Shown here: positions 1 through 11,096 of the stretch, piece after piece | Layout: each line of letters starts with the position of its first letter | How positions within the stretch are numbered: position 1 is the first letter of the stretch | From: Ctena decussata | Lineage: Eukaryota; Mollusca; Bivalvia; Lucinida; Lucinidae | Assembly: GCA_963989385.1 (NCBI GenBank) | Contig: OZ022499.1 | Coordinates: forward strand, 54,735,757-54,799,756 | Reading direction: 5' to 3' | DNA length: 64,000 nt | Notes under the pieces: model-generated | Told to the model about the DNA's origin: nothing | Databases searched by the model: none | The model's input: the letters and a program-made list of their open reading frames with translations, nothing else | Position numbers and translations under genes: made by a program

Positions 1-49
1 GAATAACTCAGAGATATATTTCATTATAATTTAGAGATATTTTTTTCAG

Positions 50-205
50 TCAAGTAGAAAGTCACGGCAGCTGGAATTGAAAGAGCGAGCAAGACTGTTA
101 CTAGAACAAGCTAGACAAGATGAAGCCAAAAGAGAAAGTATGAGAACCAGTCAAAGTGTTGAAGAAATGGCCGAGTCAGAGAAACCTAAGTCTCCTACAG
201 ATGAT
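50..205 (+). CDS. EHBP1: EHBP1 exon a: charged helical linker, first RAR-type helix
   Basis: The exon starts after the acceptor TTTTTTCAG ending at 49 and stops before GTAAGA at 206. It is 156 nt, phase 0 to 0, 52 codons. The product is highly charged and begins SSRKSRQLELKERARLLLEQ, then runs into an acidic, serine/proline-rich tail ending EKPKSPTDD. The LKERARLLLEQAR segment looks like an amphipathic helix and resembles LKEKARKLISEAR in the next exon. No catalytic residues are expected, because this is the linker between the CH and bMERB domains. The reading frame stays open to 427 past the donor, but that extension is intronic TTCGTCGAA repeat rather than protein. Confidence 0.85.
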
Positions 206-283
206 GTAAGATTTGGATATTTAGCTACTGAAATAATAGAGTGCCAGATAACTGGCATGTATGAAATGTTGAAAGCGCTGCGC

Positions 284-409
284 GACACTTTGTCGAACGA
301 CACTTCGTCTACTACGACACTTCGTCGAAAGTTTTTGTCGAATTACCAGTTTGTCGAAAAGTCACTTCGTCGAATGCATTTTCGTCGAATACGACACTTA
401 GTCGAATTT
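284..409 (+). repeat. TTCGTCGAA-rich arm, left half of an inverted pair
   Basis: This stretch has many variants of CACTTCGTCGAA and TTTGTCGAA. Its reverse complement matches 831-955 over about 125 bp, including GTCGAACGACA, TTTGTCGAA and TTTCGTCGAATAC in the same order. The pair therefore forms a foldback with a ~420-bp spacer, and may be the ends of one transposable element. Confidence 0.75.
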
Positions 410-830
410 TTCCCGAGCTCAAATTAGACTTTAAATTTGTTTTCAGTGAATTATCCAAAGTTAAAAGTGTAAATACCGGGATAGAATAGAATTGTTCAAG
501 ACTATGAAAACTGTCCGATCTTGGAATATATTTGCGCTGAATAGCACTGAATTTGCAATACTAAGTAGGTAATCAGAGGACGAAAAACGGACATTAGATT
601 GTGTCACTGATACTTAAATACACCCAAATCAGCTTTTACAAAATGTGTAGCCCACATATCAGTTGTTTTCAATAAATTAATGTTTTATTCTCTCGTCTCA
701 TTCACTAGTATCCTTATGGAAACGGCATTTGATATTTTTTCATATTTGGGTTCAGATTCGGTAATCTCCCTCAGTGTCCGTAGGCTCACATGATCAGCAG
801 ATACAATATGGCGGCCGGATGAGCATAAAA

Positions 831-955
831 TATTTGGTCGAAAGTATTCGACGAAACATGTTTCGACGAAGTGGACATTTGACAAAATGGTACTTCGACA
901 AAAAGCTTTTTCGACGAAACGGTTCAGTAGACAAAATGTCGTTCGACGAAGTGTT
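831..955 (-). repeat. TTCGTCGAA-rich arm, right half of the inverted pair
   Basis: Reverse-complement partner of 284-409, with TTCGACGAAGTG and TTTCGACGAAAC motifs. The sequence between the arms has no convincing coding frame. Confidence 0.75.
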
Positions 956-1026
956 GTATATCCGTTGAAAGATTATCATTGCCAACAATACAAGTATGAT
1001 CATAGAAAGTTGCTTTCAAGACAGAT

Positions 1027-1197
1027 AGGAGCGGCTGTAGCGTAGTGGATAACACTCCGGACTACCAGCCCAGGGGTCGCAAGTTCGATCCCCCGCTTCT
1101 CCGGTCTTTCGGATGAGACTTTAAACCGAGGTCCCGTCTCCATATGACCTCGTTGTTGGTGGGACGTTAAACCCGAGTTCACTCACTCACTCACTCA
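1027..1197 (+). mobile_element. tRNA-derived SINE (family 1) with 12-bp target-site duplication
   Basis: The 171-bp body has a tRNA-like head with an A-box-like TAGCGTAGTGG and a B-box-like segment, GGTCGCAAGTTCGATCC. A conserved middle follows (ATGAGACTTTAAACCGAGG, GGGACGTTAAACCCGAG), then a (CACT)n-type tail. It is flanked by the perfect direct repeat TTCAAGACAGAT at 1015-1026 and 1198-1209, as left by LINE-type retrotransposition. A second, more diverged copy is at 48133-48294. Confidence 0.9.
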
Positions 1198-1878
1198 TTC
1201 AAGACAGATGTGTTGTAGCAATAATTTGAAATTCATTGCTCTTACGAATATAACCCGACTTCTGATTGGATAACATGAAAAATTTAGGGCATTATATTCC
1301 TACAATATACTGTCAGAAACTGAGGTTGTTACAAAACATCACTTCTCATTGGCTGACATCTGGGTTTACATTGCTGAAAGCAAACTAGTACATTTTGACA
1401 GGTGAAAATGTCAAAAAGTGCATTAGAGTGGGAATAAGTGTATTGAAAATTGTCATTTGGGATGGTAAATTGTCTGTTTTATGGTCACAAATTGCGTTTA
1501 CTGCTCCGCTAATCAGTCACTGTTAGACAAAATTTGGAATCATAAAATCAATGATATGCCTCACCAGGATGGCAATTTTAGCTGTCCCCTAATTATCATG
1601 ATTACTTGAAATCAAATATTGGTCCTTAGATAATTGTTACCTATTTCCACTGGTCGTTTTCATGATTACAAGTAATTGTATATGATCAGTTACATTACAA
1701 AATGGGCTGCAAAATTAATACTTTATGATTACACTAGTATTCCATGGAATTATTTTCAGAAAGTTGAAACAGATAGAGTCATAAATGCTTTCCATTATGA
1801 GTAAACTGTACATTCCTTAAATAGCCATTGTCAAAAGTTAGAAATATAACTTATAAATCAAATTTTATTTATTTAAAG

Positions 1879-2056
1879 GAGGAGGAAAGAAAAAAGAGAT
1901 TAAAAGAAAAAGCTCGGAAGCTAATATCTGAGGCTCGTGAGAGTATTGGTCGACCAGAGAGTAGTGTAGTTAGGCAGATCAGCGTGGAGTCACAGCTTTC
2001 TAAGACAGCTCCGGCTGGTGTTTCTAGACCTACAACCATGAGTCTAGAGGAAGCAG
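1879..2056 (+). CDS. EHBP1: EHBP1 exon b: second RAR-type helix and Ser/Thr-rich linker
   Basis: The acceptor is ATTTAAAG ending at 1878, a weak AAG type with an AT-rich rather than pyrimidine-rich tract. The donor is AG/GTAAGG at 2057. The exon is 178 nt, phase 0 in and 1 out. It encodes EEERKKRLKEKARKLISEAR followed by a serine/threonine/valine-rich stretch ending MSLEEA plus the first base of the next codon. The helical part repeats the theme of exon a, which suggests an old exon-level duplication in the linker. The open frame on the opposite strand (1869-2132) is a shadow. Confidence 0.85.
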
Positions 2057-2219
2057 GTAAGGTTGTTGGAAGAGCCAATGCTAAAAATAGATGAGGCTTC
2101 TTATGGGGAAATGTGTTGGATTGCTTATGCAAACAACAAAACCCAGACCAGACTGGGCAAATGCCCAGTCTGGTAAGGCCCTTTACTGTTTGAAATATTT
2201 ATCCAGATGACTTAAGATC

Positions 2220-2455
2220 TATGGGTACACCTCCATGTCTTTTTTCACCATTTTTACTAAAGGGGAACAACTTCTTAGACTTCCTATTTGCTTCCCTTGA
2301 AGATGAAACACTATCAAAAGGGGGTCTACTCTAAAAGGAAAGAATTTGCTCCTAGAGGAATAAGTTGTTTCCTTTACGGGTTGACAACCATTGATCAGGG
2401 AGGCAATTTTTAAGTGAAAATGGCAGAGTTGCTTACCCTGCAAGTGTACTCATGT
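2220..2455 (-). repeat. Foldback MITE, family A (TTTAAGAGTAGACCC type)
   Basis: This repeat has a consensus core CTTAAAGGAAAGAATTTGCT facing its own complement, flanked by GGCAGAAAAA/TTGCCTCC and GTACACTTTCAGGGGAAGCA segments. Other copies are at 5812-6016, 13272-13530, 19180-19375, 31788-31935, 48053-48395 (split by a SINE), 51030-51080 and 51528-51620 (partial), and 61950-62165. There is no coding capacity. Confidence 0.7.
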
Positions 2456-3255
2456 ACCTTAAATATTTGGTAGGCAAACTGTGAAGGCCAGATTCAGAAT
2501 TTTCTGGCACTCAAGCTTTGCTGAGTTTTCTCCCCATACAAGAGAAATATGTATACCATTTTGTACATTCACCCATGCAGGGCCTCAGTTATTTTTAGAA
2601 ATATGTCACAGCTATGATGCTGCTTTATTATGCTGGTTAATATATATGAATCACATGCTGGTGAAAGACTCGATGAACAACACTAAGTCTTAATTGTTTC
2701 ATAATGCTCTTGAGCTAATAATTGGCCTTTAGGCTTGACGCTTTTAATTTAGTTGCTATTATGTGTATATGCAGTTAAATTTCATTAAGAAATAGTGCAT
2801 ACTAAATGTTCTTCAGATTCATGAGCGAAATATTTAGGGTCACTAGTTTGCTAGATCCAGTTAACATTTTATCTTTTATAAAATCATTTCCTACCTTTAC
2901 CAGTCATATAACTTTCTCAGTCTAACTGTTATTTCATTTAATAGCTAGTTGATATGAACATCCACTCTTTGAGTTTAGCACTGTGCTCTTTATTTATATT
3001 TCTCCTGTTTGTGTCAAGGAATTTAAATTTGTGGCTTTCTATGACGAGATGAATTGCATGAAACCTACAACACAAATACAAAATGCTGTCTAAAAGCCAG
3101 AAACCACACCTCATATACAAAGACAGTTAAGTTGTACATGTATATGGAAATCATGGTTTCTGGCCTTTGAAACATTGCATTATAGCTATGTTAGTATAAA
3201 GTTAATCAATTTTCTTGGTTCTGTTGTACATTTCACTGTAGTAAGACATAATAAT

Positions 3256-3491
3256 TGAGCTGCGACAAGAGAAAACCAACAAAGTGAATGTGCACCCAGC
3301 GCAGACTCAGATCAGCCTGGGCATCTGTCCAGTCTGATCAGAGTCTTCACTGTCCGAATGGAGCAGCTTAGACCCTTAGCTACCCTTTGAGCACTTAATG
3401 AAGAGTCTGGTCAAACACGGCAAATGCCCAGGCTGATCTGAAGCTGCACTGGGCACACAACCACTTTGTTGATTTTCTTGTGTCGCGGCAC
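3256..3491. mobile_element. Foldback MITE, family B (GAGCCGCGACACGACAAAAC termini)
   Basis: About 236 bp. It starts TGAGCTGCGACAAGAGAAAA and ends with its complement, TTGTTGATTTTCTTGTGTCG. Inside are a GATCAGCCTGGGCATCTG / CAGGCTGATCTGA inverted pair and the TTAGACCCTTAGCTACCC segment. Further copies are at 8956-9194, 29231-29468, 43620-43785, 46584-46821 and 49165-49262 (truncated). Confidence 0.8.
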
Positions 3492-5455
3492 ATATATTCT
3501 TGCTATGAGCTGTAGTATTCTGTTTTGCCTTGCCAGTTCCACTGTACACTCGTCAGTTACTGCGGTCTTACTTGTCTGTAAGACAGAACGGTATGTTAGC
3601 AATATCTCACACTAGCTTATATAATTTGCACTAACACTTATCTGTATGGATGCAGTGCTCCAAGTAGCAATAAAAATTTTGGGATGAAATAAAGCTTTTT
3701 GCTGAAAAAAATTTGTATGTCCAAATCTAGTGTTATCGATCATTCTGTTTTAATTGTGTTGAAATTATATGTTTTCATGGGCAAGACAAAATGAAATTAA
3801 AAAGATTTCATCCCAAAATTTGGGCTTATCTGCAGTTTCTAAAGAGAGATTCCAGGAAAAACTTCACGGTTGGAAGGAATCACTATGAATTTATAGGTAC
3901 CAGCTCTGAACTATTAGATTTCCTACAGGTGAAAAAAACAGAAGGTGTTTAGAAACTCCACCAACATATTGATTGAGTAAATTTCCAAATTTCCAACTGC
4001 CTCAGAGAGTTTTTTCCCAGAGAAAGGACTAATTAAAAAATGACCAAGCAAGAAAGCTTTATATTTGCCATGGTTTGTACACTCTGCTGTAGTATAAAAT
4101 ACATACACAAGGCTGCAGGAAAGTTTACATAACTTCATGAAACAGATTTTTCCTGACATAACACAAATTGCAAATTTTCCTTTTAAGTACAGTAAGGCAG
4201 TATCAAAAATAACCATGCAGCAGGTGTTAGTGATACTTTAAGTTTTTTGCATGCTAGAAGTTATGGAGACAATTTTTGTTTTTGAAAGTCAAATATGAAC
4301 ATGAAATCTAATCTATAGGAGTATGTGTAAATGGGTAGTTAATCTTTCCTCAAAAGGTTAATACCTAACCAGATGTTTAATTCTAGAATGCTCTATTTAG
4401 ACAACTGTAACAATGTGGAACAGGAAAACAGGTTCAGTCTAATATATTTAGGTACACTTGCCACTGATTTCCCTTAGTTAAACTTTTTGAGCAATTAGCT
4501 AAACACATTGATGAAAGACAATCATGTGAGATTGTCGTCAAGAGACGTCTGAGGTAAGCAAACTTCCATGTAACATTCCATTGAAGCCACATTACACTGA
4601 TGGCTGCTTAACCTAGTGGCGAAACATGTCATTACAAGCTTTTCTTCGACCCACATTTTGCATATGCTACACTAAATTACCACTAAAATGGCATAGAAAG
4701 GGTCCTGAAGTAAAGTGTAAATATAAGAACTAAAATTTGATTTTTCAGTGTTCAGCGTGTGAGGTAGCCAGCGGTTGTCTCTGAAATTCCGCCCTTTGGC
4801 TTCATCACACAATGAATGCTGAAAAATCAAATGATTAGAATAGAAAAGACATATTATCCTAGACTTAAAGAAGAAAAGGCTTAGTCCTTTATGGCATTTT
4901 CTACTCTGGTTCAAAATTAGGCAAATTAAGGCATATTTGACTGTACAAAGGCAAATATAAAGCTTCAGATCACATCATTATAATGCTTTACCACAGCTCT
5001 GCTGAACTGAATGTCTTGGAGAGCGGTTTCATGGCTTATGGGAGATGGGTATTTGTAATTATAAATGCTTACTTACAGCTACTAAACTTATTTTATGTAT
5101 AGATAATGCTTGGGAGCTTCATATCATGAACTTCAAATATTTAAATAAAAATTAAGGTTGATAATGTAACCTTATATTTCAGTGAAAATAATAACTTTTT
5201 CAGAGCTCCAGAAAAGGTAGATTTTTAGTGATAATTTTGGTTCATTGTCTGTAAAAATATACGTTAAAAAATTAACATAAAAACAACAACAACATACCGG
5301 TATATTTCATAACCACTTTGTCAAGGTATTTCTAATGAGGGGACACAATATATGGTGGTTTTATTGAGAAATGTTATTGAGAAAAGGAGAATTTGTTCCA
5401 AAATTTTCTTCAAAACTTTTCCTTATCTGAAACTCTGGTATGGGGATACAGAATA

Positions 5456-5813
5456 AGATTTATCATATGATGTCGCCTCTGAGAGTGTAATAAAGCCATG
5501 CATTAAATGCGATAATCCACGAGTGGATTAAATATGCAAATGACGTCGTAACATTATACGTTGACGTCTATAAAAACGTGGCATTTCTAATGGCGAAATC
5601 GTGACATTTTAGTGCAAATTCTGTTGATAAATGCGATTTTAGTGTCATATGATAAATAGAATCTTGCACTCGTGCTCCTGTAATATTGAATTTATTAAAC
5701 TCCTTGGTGAAAACGATTAGATGCTCGGCAGAGCCTCGCATCTTATCTCTTTCACCAACTCGTTTAATAAATTTAATAATACATGAGCACTCATGTAAGA
5801 TCCTCTATGAATG
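5456..5813. mobile_element. Repeat element, family C (ATCATATGATGTCGCC / GTAAGATC)
   Basis: It begins TTTATCATATGATGTCGCC, contains CATATGATAAATAGAATCTT followed by a GAGTGCAAGATT-like inverted segment, and ends GCACTCATGTAAGATCC. The same boundaries and internal blocks recur at 11097-11507. An internal palindrome surrounds GCTCGGCAGAGCC. No protein is encoded. Confidence 0.6.
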
Positions 5814-6016
5814 GTACACTTTCAGAGGGAGCAACCCTGCCATTTTCTAATAGTGGGTCAACTCTGAAAGAAAAAAGTTTGCTCGTCGTTACTGCCTAAG
5901 GAACAAATTCTTTCTGTAATAGCAGTTGGGCTACATAGTCCAGGGAAGCAAACAGGAAGTCACAAAAATTTTCTTCGTTTGAAAATAAATGGCAGAAAAA
6001 CATGGTGGTGTAGGAA
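5812..6016 (+). repeat. Foldback MITE, family A copy
   Basis: It shows the GTACACTTTCAGAGGGAGCA start, the GGGTCAACTCTGAAAGAAAA arm, and the GGAAGCAAACAGGAAGTCAC and GGCAGAAAAACATGG blocks that define the family. Confidence 0.65.
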
Positions 6017-8401
6017 AATCCCTAAAAATTTAAACAAAAGTGTGCTATAGCAACAATTTTGAGCATGTTTTTCATTTAACTAACACATTCAAATGGAACA
6101 TGGGAGATAATAAATTTTTGGGGTTAAGTTTTCTTCTGTGATTATATTATTCAAATTAATCCTTCGGTGGTGGCTTTTCTCTAATGATAGTTAATGAAAA
6201 GTAAAATTGCATCATATCATAATCTAGTGTTATAACATATTACTCTCCCCAGATATCAGCAAATACAGCCTACTTTGAATTGAATTTTTTTTATTATTTT
6301 CTTTGCACAGTAAAACTGAAAATGTTAAAATCAGCATTATACTGTAAAAGCATAAGTAGATGTTACGTTTAATACCTTATGAGTATGCAGGTTTTTAAAG
6401 ATCTCTTTGGAGCATAAATTCATACAATAAACATTTACTGCAGAGTAAATAACAAACAGTAAATGTGCTCACTCCGATCCCCATGTCTTGTAACTAGTTT
6501 TACAGTTTTTAGTGCAGTTTTAAGTGATTTAAGGACTTTTACACCATTGAGTGGTGCTCCTGAAAGAGTAGGAGGAAAATACACCAATAAGACCATGAAC
6601 ATGAATTGTTTGTTAAGAAGTCATGCTTATGTGAAACAGATTGTAGATACTGTTTTCGACCAAATTTGCACACATGTCCCAATTAGTGCACATCATGGTA
6701 ATTTTTGGGGCATATGATGATAAGTACACATGTTTTTACCAGTTGGACACTTTATTTGCCAGTTTACAAGAGCTGAAAAAGTTATAGAATCTTACAAATT
6801 TCACTTCCAAAGCTTCTCTATCCTTATATGACTGTAAGAAGCTTTTCTGTGATGATTAACCATCAAATTTATCTCCTTTGATATATGATAGTTCTTTGAA
6901 ATGTGTGCTAATAAGGAAGAAACTTGACTGCTAGTATCTGCCACCATTTCAGAAAAGTTAAGCACACAGGGCGCTTATAAGGTTGATTATGGTACATGTA
7001 TATTATTTTGTGAGGGGAAAAAATTTACAGTGAGTACATTTATATGCTGACAATGAGCAGCGGACTATTACTTTACAAACATCCATTGCTCTTTAAAACT
7101 TGTACATAGATATCCTACTTCCATAAAACCCACCACTTCCCACATCCAGCTATTTCACGTCAAAGCACTCATAGGGATGTTTAGAACCTGCTTGTCTTTA
7201 TAGCCATTAATACCTGGTGTCACCTACAAGGGACCTAATTGGGCTTACAAGTTGTGTGCAAAAAATACACAAATTTCTGAAAAGAAAAATTATAATGAAA
7301 GTCTAATCAGATGTTCCTTATACTGTAAAACACTTATATTTGGTGGTTTCTGAGTTTTGGCAATATTGGGGGTTAATGCAAAGAGCGCTAAAATATAAGT
7401 CTACCAATTTTTGATTTTCAATATATTTACATACGCACATCATTACAGAAGTTCAGACAAAATTGAGTATGTGATGATTATTTGAGATATTTTCTATACT
7501 GTTCCATTAAACTATACATTGTGAATCACAATAGAATTGCCTCAATGATGTGATTCTAATAGATGCCACAATGTATAGTTTAATAAAAAAGTAAGAAAAA
7601 TTGTCTCAAACTTTCATCAAATTTTCTTTTTATCTGGAGTCATGGTGACTGCCAAAAATTAATCTGTTCCAGCATGTCATTAAGTCTTTTACAGTAACAG
7701 AACAGAGTCCACTGGGCATTAACGGTTAAAGGCTTACCTGTAGACTGCAAGTTAAGACACAGATTATTACATTCCAAATATCTATTGTCATTCCAGATAA
7801 AGGTCTTTTGACCTACCAAATGGCCTCTCTAAATGTCCATTAATTTGTTAAAAATTTAGGTACATGAAATTATGTGAGTAAATGGTGAGTTTGTGTTTAA
7901 TGCCAGTTCTTTGAAATGTCAAGAGAATGACAAATGTGTTACTACTTTGTCTAAATGTTACATATTTAACTGGATGAAGTATATTGTGTCCTGATTGTAT
8001 GAAAAGTCAGCGAAAGTAACTCAATGACTTTCAAGTCCAATTGGTACATAGGACACTAGTACATACATGTTACATGTTTTTCGTAGCATTAACATTTGCC
8101 TGGTGCCTCAGAAGTTGTTTGAACAAGAGGCTTTAGCCGAGTGTTCAAACTTCTTCTGAGAGACTGGTAGGTATTAAAGGTATTAATGCAATGAAACAAA
8201 CATGTATAATCTCTGTTTTTGCATTTTAGAGTATGATTCCATTGAAAAGCTTGGTGAAAATGCGTGAAAAATCATAAAAATCAGTGTTCATAGTGCCTTG
8301 TATGTTGTGACGTCATTCACAGAGATGCAGAACAAAAGTGGAAACAAATATTTTTTTTCCAGGTCGGCTGCATTACATTAACTATTGCCATGTAAAACAA
8401 G

Positions 8402-8600
8402 TTAACCCTTAAAGCGCCAAAAGCAGACAACAAAATTTACGTCTGCAGAATTTCAAAAAATGTTTCGTCCAAGCGGAGAATTCGAACGCTAGAGGCCAAA
8501 CAGTGTAGATTCAGATGAGGTGGCTCATTATGAGCCACCTCATCTGGATCTACACTGTTTGCCAATTCAACAATTTTGATTTTTGGCACTTTAAGGGTTA
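8402..8600. mobile_element. Palindromic MITE, family D (AGGTGGCTCATTATGAGCCA core)
   Basis: A nearly perfect palindrome. It is bounded by TTAACCCTTAAAGCGCC and GGCACTTTAAGGGTTA. The core AGGTGGCTCATTATGAGCCA is flanked by AAACAGTGTAGATTCAGATG and its complement. Other copies are at 12089-12296, 23419-23632 and 53915-54091. Confidence 0.85.
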
Positions 8601-8955
8601 AATTAAGACCTGGGTCGCGAATCAGCAAACTAAAACAATATAATGATTAGCATGTGAATTCCCATGTTAATGCGTGAGTTGAGATGTGTTCTATATCCAT
8701 ACACAGGGAGCTTTATGCAAGAATAACAATTAATAAAATAGCATATGTAAAGAATGGCTGTAATTGTATTTATTTTCATGAGAGTTTGCGGACTAAAAGT
8801 TTCAGTTGATTTCCCGGTTATAAATCTTTGCCTTTTTAGATACTGTCTCCTATCAATAATCAGTAAAAGTGTATAGTTGCTGGGTTTTAAGTTCACACAA
8901 CGTTGCTGAGCATGAACTTCAAAAACATTAGTACACCACTACAGTTACTGTAATT

Positions 8956-9194
8956 TAAGCCGCAACATGACAAACCAACAAAGTGGCATGTGCGACCAGC
9001 AAAGACACAGATCAGGCTGGGCATGCACCCAGTCCAATCAGAGTCTTAGCTGTCCACATGGAGCTAGCTTAGACCCTTAGCTACCCTTTAAGCACACAGC
9101 AAAGCCTTTGATAAGACTAGCCAATTGCCCAGGCTGATCTGAGTCTTCGCTGGGCCTACATGCCATTTTGTTGGCTTTGTCATGTCGTGGCTCA
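8956..9194. mobile_element. Foldback MITE, family B copy
   Basis: The terminal AGCCGCAACATGACAAACCA pairs with TTTGTCATGTCGTGGCT. The internal order of blocks is the same as in the copy at 3256-3491. It ends about 150 bp upstream of EHBP1 exon c. Confidence 0.8.
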
Positions 9195-9341
9195 TTTGTA
9201 CCTGTGTGTGCTCTTAACAAAACTGCTACTTGTAAATAGTGTTGCATGTCTTCATCTGTTACTCTGTTCAAGAATATTTTCAACAATATTAAAAGATTCA
9301 TATTAGCTTTGGAAGAATGTATATTAATCAACTCTTTACAG

Positions 9342-9526
9342 ACAGGGATTCTGATGTACGGAAATCAGGAGATTCAGATATTCAGATATCAGAAGGGGAG
9401 ATAAGTCCAACCAAGCCTGATCATAAGTTAAAGAAGATGAGCCTTACCCGTCCAAATATTCAGTTACCTGCCCCTGCACCAGCAGAAGCCAAAGAAGTTC
9501 CAGAGAAGCCAGTTCGGAGTGATAAG
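9342..9526 (+). CDS. EHBP1: EHBP1 exon c: acidic/proline-rich linker
   Basis: The exon follows TTTACAG (ends 9341) and ends before GTGATT at 9527. It is 185 nt, phase 1 in and 0 out. A second possible AG at 9345 would break the frame, so the upstream one was chosen. The two leading bases AC join G from exon b to make Asp. The product is disordered in character: repeated Asp/Ser (RDSDVRKSGDSDIQISEGE), a short basic patch near KLKKMSL, then Pro/Ala-rich LPAPAPAEAKEVPEKP. No domain is recognised. It is assigned to EHBP1 by frame continuity and position. The long preceding intron means a skipped phase-compatible exon cannot be excluded. Confidence 0.78.
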
Positions 9527-9774
9527 GTGATTGCTTTTAATCTTTACAACCATAAAAATTTAAGTGAACTCTTTTTCTTTGAATTTGAGCAAGTGCATTG
9601 GATGGAAAAGGGGTGTTAGGCATACACATTACATGAAAAGTGTTGGACTAAAAAATAAAAAAATATACCCTCCAGTCTCACATGTTTATCATGATAATTG
9701 ACAGTAAAGAAAATACCACAAAAATTGGTAGGTCTAAGATAATGACCATAATTTGCCTAAAAATGCATGGATGG

Positions 9775-9953
9775 ATGACTTGCGATTTTACATCCTTTTT
9801 ACCGTAACAGTATTTCATTCAAATCAGGACGATGGTGGAGTGATAACGAAAGACTCCCATTTACTGTAAAAAAGATTTCTGCCTGCAGTAGGTCTCGGAC
9901 TCTAGACTGCTAGATCAGCAGGCCAGGGCTTAACCTATTGAGCTACCGAGGCT
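9775..9953 (-). mobile_element. tRNA-derived SINE, family 2, minus strand
   Basis: Read on the minus strand it begins GAGCCTCGGTAGCTCAATAG, a tRNA-like A box. It then carries TTACAGTAAATGGGAGTC and ATCACTCCACCATCGTCC segments, and ends TAAAAAGGATGTAAAATCGC. It is the same family as the plus-strand copy at 12628-12819. Confidence 0.75.
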
Positions 9954-10151
9954 CACCCTGAAATGGAACAGCTTGGTTTTACAATGCAGTAATCAGCCAA
10001 AAGATGCAGATGTAATGGCAAACTGTGTAGACCCTGATTAGACTGCTGGTTTGCACTGATTGTCCAGACCTGTCTGTCCCCATACTTAGAATTTTTTCAG
10101 TATTTCTTAATTAGCAGTCATCTTAGAATCATCAAGAAAAAACTTCATACC

Positions 10152-10390
10152 GTAATGACCCTAAATATTCGGACACCCGAAAGCTGGACAATTGTTGTTC
10201 GAAAATTCTTAAAATGTGGATTAATGCATCCAAATATTCGGACACACGAAAGTCGGACAATTATTGTTTGAAAATTCTTAAAAAGTGGAGTAATGCATCC
10301 AAATGATGCTTCGTGAATGGCAAACATTGTAGAACTTGATCTGAATCTACAGTGTTTGCTCAGACCTGTCTGTCCAAATATTTAGGGTCA
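10152..10390. mobile_element. Palindromic MITE, family E, full length
   Basis: The outer ends are GTAATGACCCTAAATATTCG and AAATATTTAGGGTCATGAC. Inside are two ATTCGGACAC(A/C)CGAAAG(C/T) segments and a core related to CAGACTGCTCC/GGAGCAGTCTG. A second full-length copy is at 27071-27281, where the core reads CTGCTCCTGAAGGAGCAG. Core-only copies are near 13560-13600, 22026-22098, 35838-35894, 39380-39440, 40965-41035, 42262-42335, 43908-43990, 48563-48620, 52230-52310, 57406-57470 and 63441-63500. Confidence 0.75.
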
Positions 10391-10426
10391 TGACAGTAAT
10401 ATGAAGCTTTGCCTGCAGTGGGGAAT

Positions 10427-10793
10427 ACTGTATACACGATAATTTTCGCAGTGTTCCATTTTTCACTGTATTTCGCGGTCACTTAGAAACCCCAAAGATT
10501 AAAATCGCGAAATAATTTCCTGTTTCTTACAAAGAATCATCAGTAGACACAGCGTCCATATATTTTGTTTCTGTTTGCTTCGGTAAAGTCTGGTACTTTT
10601 CATTTGAGCCAGTTCTTTCATTTATCTGCGGCCGCAGGTTAATGAAAGAACTAGCTCAAATGACAATCAAGCAGTTTTGATTTTTGCGCATGTTGCTAAC
10701 CGCGAAAATTAAAAATCGCGAAAATTGATGTTTATGCTTTTGTCCTTTAACTGCGAAAATTTGAACCTGCAAAAATTACTGCGTATACAGTAT
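10427..10793. mobile_element. TIR element with ATACTGTATAC ends
   Basis: The left end ATACTGTATACACGATAATT pairs with the right end AATTACTGCGTATACAGTAT over ~28 bp. The centre holds a hairpin with CATTTGAGCCAGTTCTTTCA on one arm and its complement on the other, around GCGGCCGC. CGCGAAAATT motifs are repeated. No open frame; non-autonomous. Confidence 0.75.
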
Positions 10794-10884
10794 ACATGCC
10801 TTGATTATTAAAATGAGTTCATCCGCATGTAAATTTCTTAAAAGGAAAACCAGTCAAAAATGGTGGATAGTTTTGGTTTTTTAC

Positions 10885-11069
10885 GGCCCTTTCAACAGTA
10901 TTTCATTCATTTATATCAAATCAATGTATGGGTGATCATAAAAGGCTGTGTGCAATAGAACCCTGTTTTTCCACCTCCAGCAGGTTTCCATTGTAGACCG
11001 CAAGCTTAGCATGGCTTAGCAAAAGCCCAGGCATGCCAGCTTTTAACTCACTGAGCTACCTAGGCTCAA
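10885..11069 (-). mobile_element. tRNA-derived SINE, family 2, minus strand
   Basis: The minus-strand start GAGCCTAGGTAGCTCAGTGA is a good A-box-like head. It ends AAATGAATGAAATACTGTTG. It is diverged from the 9775-9953 copy but collinear. Confidence 0.7.
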
Positions 11070-11096
11070 AATTAGCCAAAATTTACAGAAATTGAT

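Larger units (their letters stand above)
206..1878 (+). other. EHBP1 intron after exon a
   Basis: It contains the inverted TTCGTCGAA-rich arms (284-409 and 831-955) and a SINE with target-site duplication (1027-1197). The rest (about 420-830 and 1210-1878) is AT-rich sequence in which I see no gene. Confidence 0.8.
2057..9341 (+). other. EHBP1 intron after exon b (7.3 kb)
   Basis: It holds foldback and MITE copies at 2220-2455, 3256-3491, 5456-5813, 5812-6016, 8402-8600 and 8956-9194, plus small hairpins (for example CAGACTGGGC/GCCCAGTCTG at 2143-2175 and an inverted TTAAACTATACATTGTG pair near 7507-7583). The remaining stretches, including about 2460-3250, 3500-5450 and 6020-8400, are AT-rich with only short open frames that I do not believe are coding. 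Confidence 0.7.

Noticed and set aside
206..427. Extension of the exon a frame past its donor
   Set aside because: The translation becomes repetitive (RRKFLSN.., LRRMHFRRIRH) because it enters the TTCGTCGAA repeat; a good GTAAGA donor precedes it.
1030..1100. tRNA gene-like A and B boxes
   Set aside because: The fold is degraded, and the sequence continues into a conserved SINE body with target duplications. A second copy is equally degenerate.
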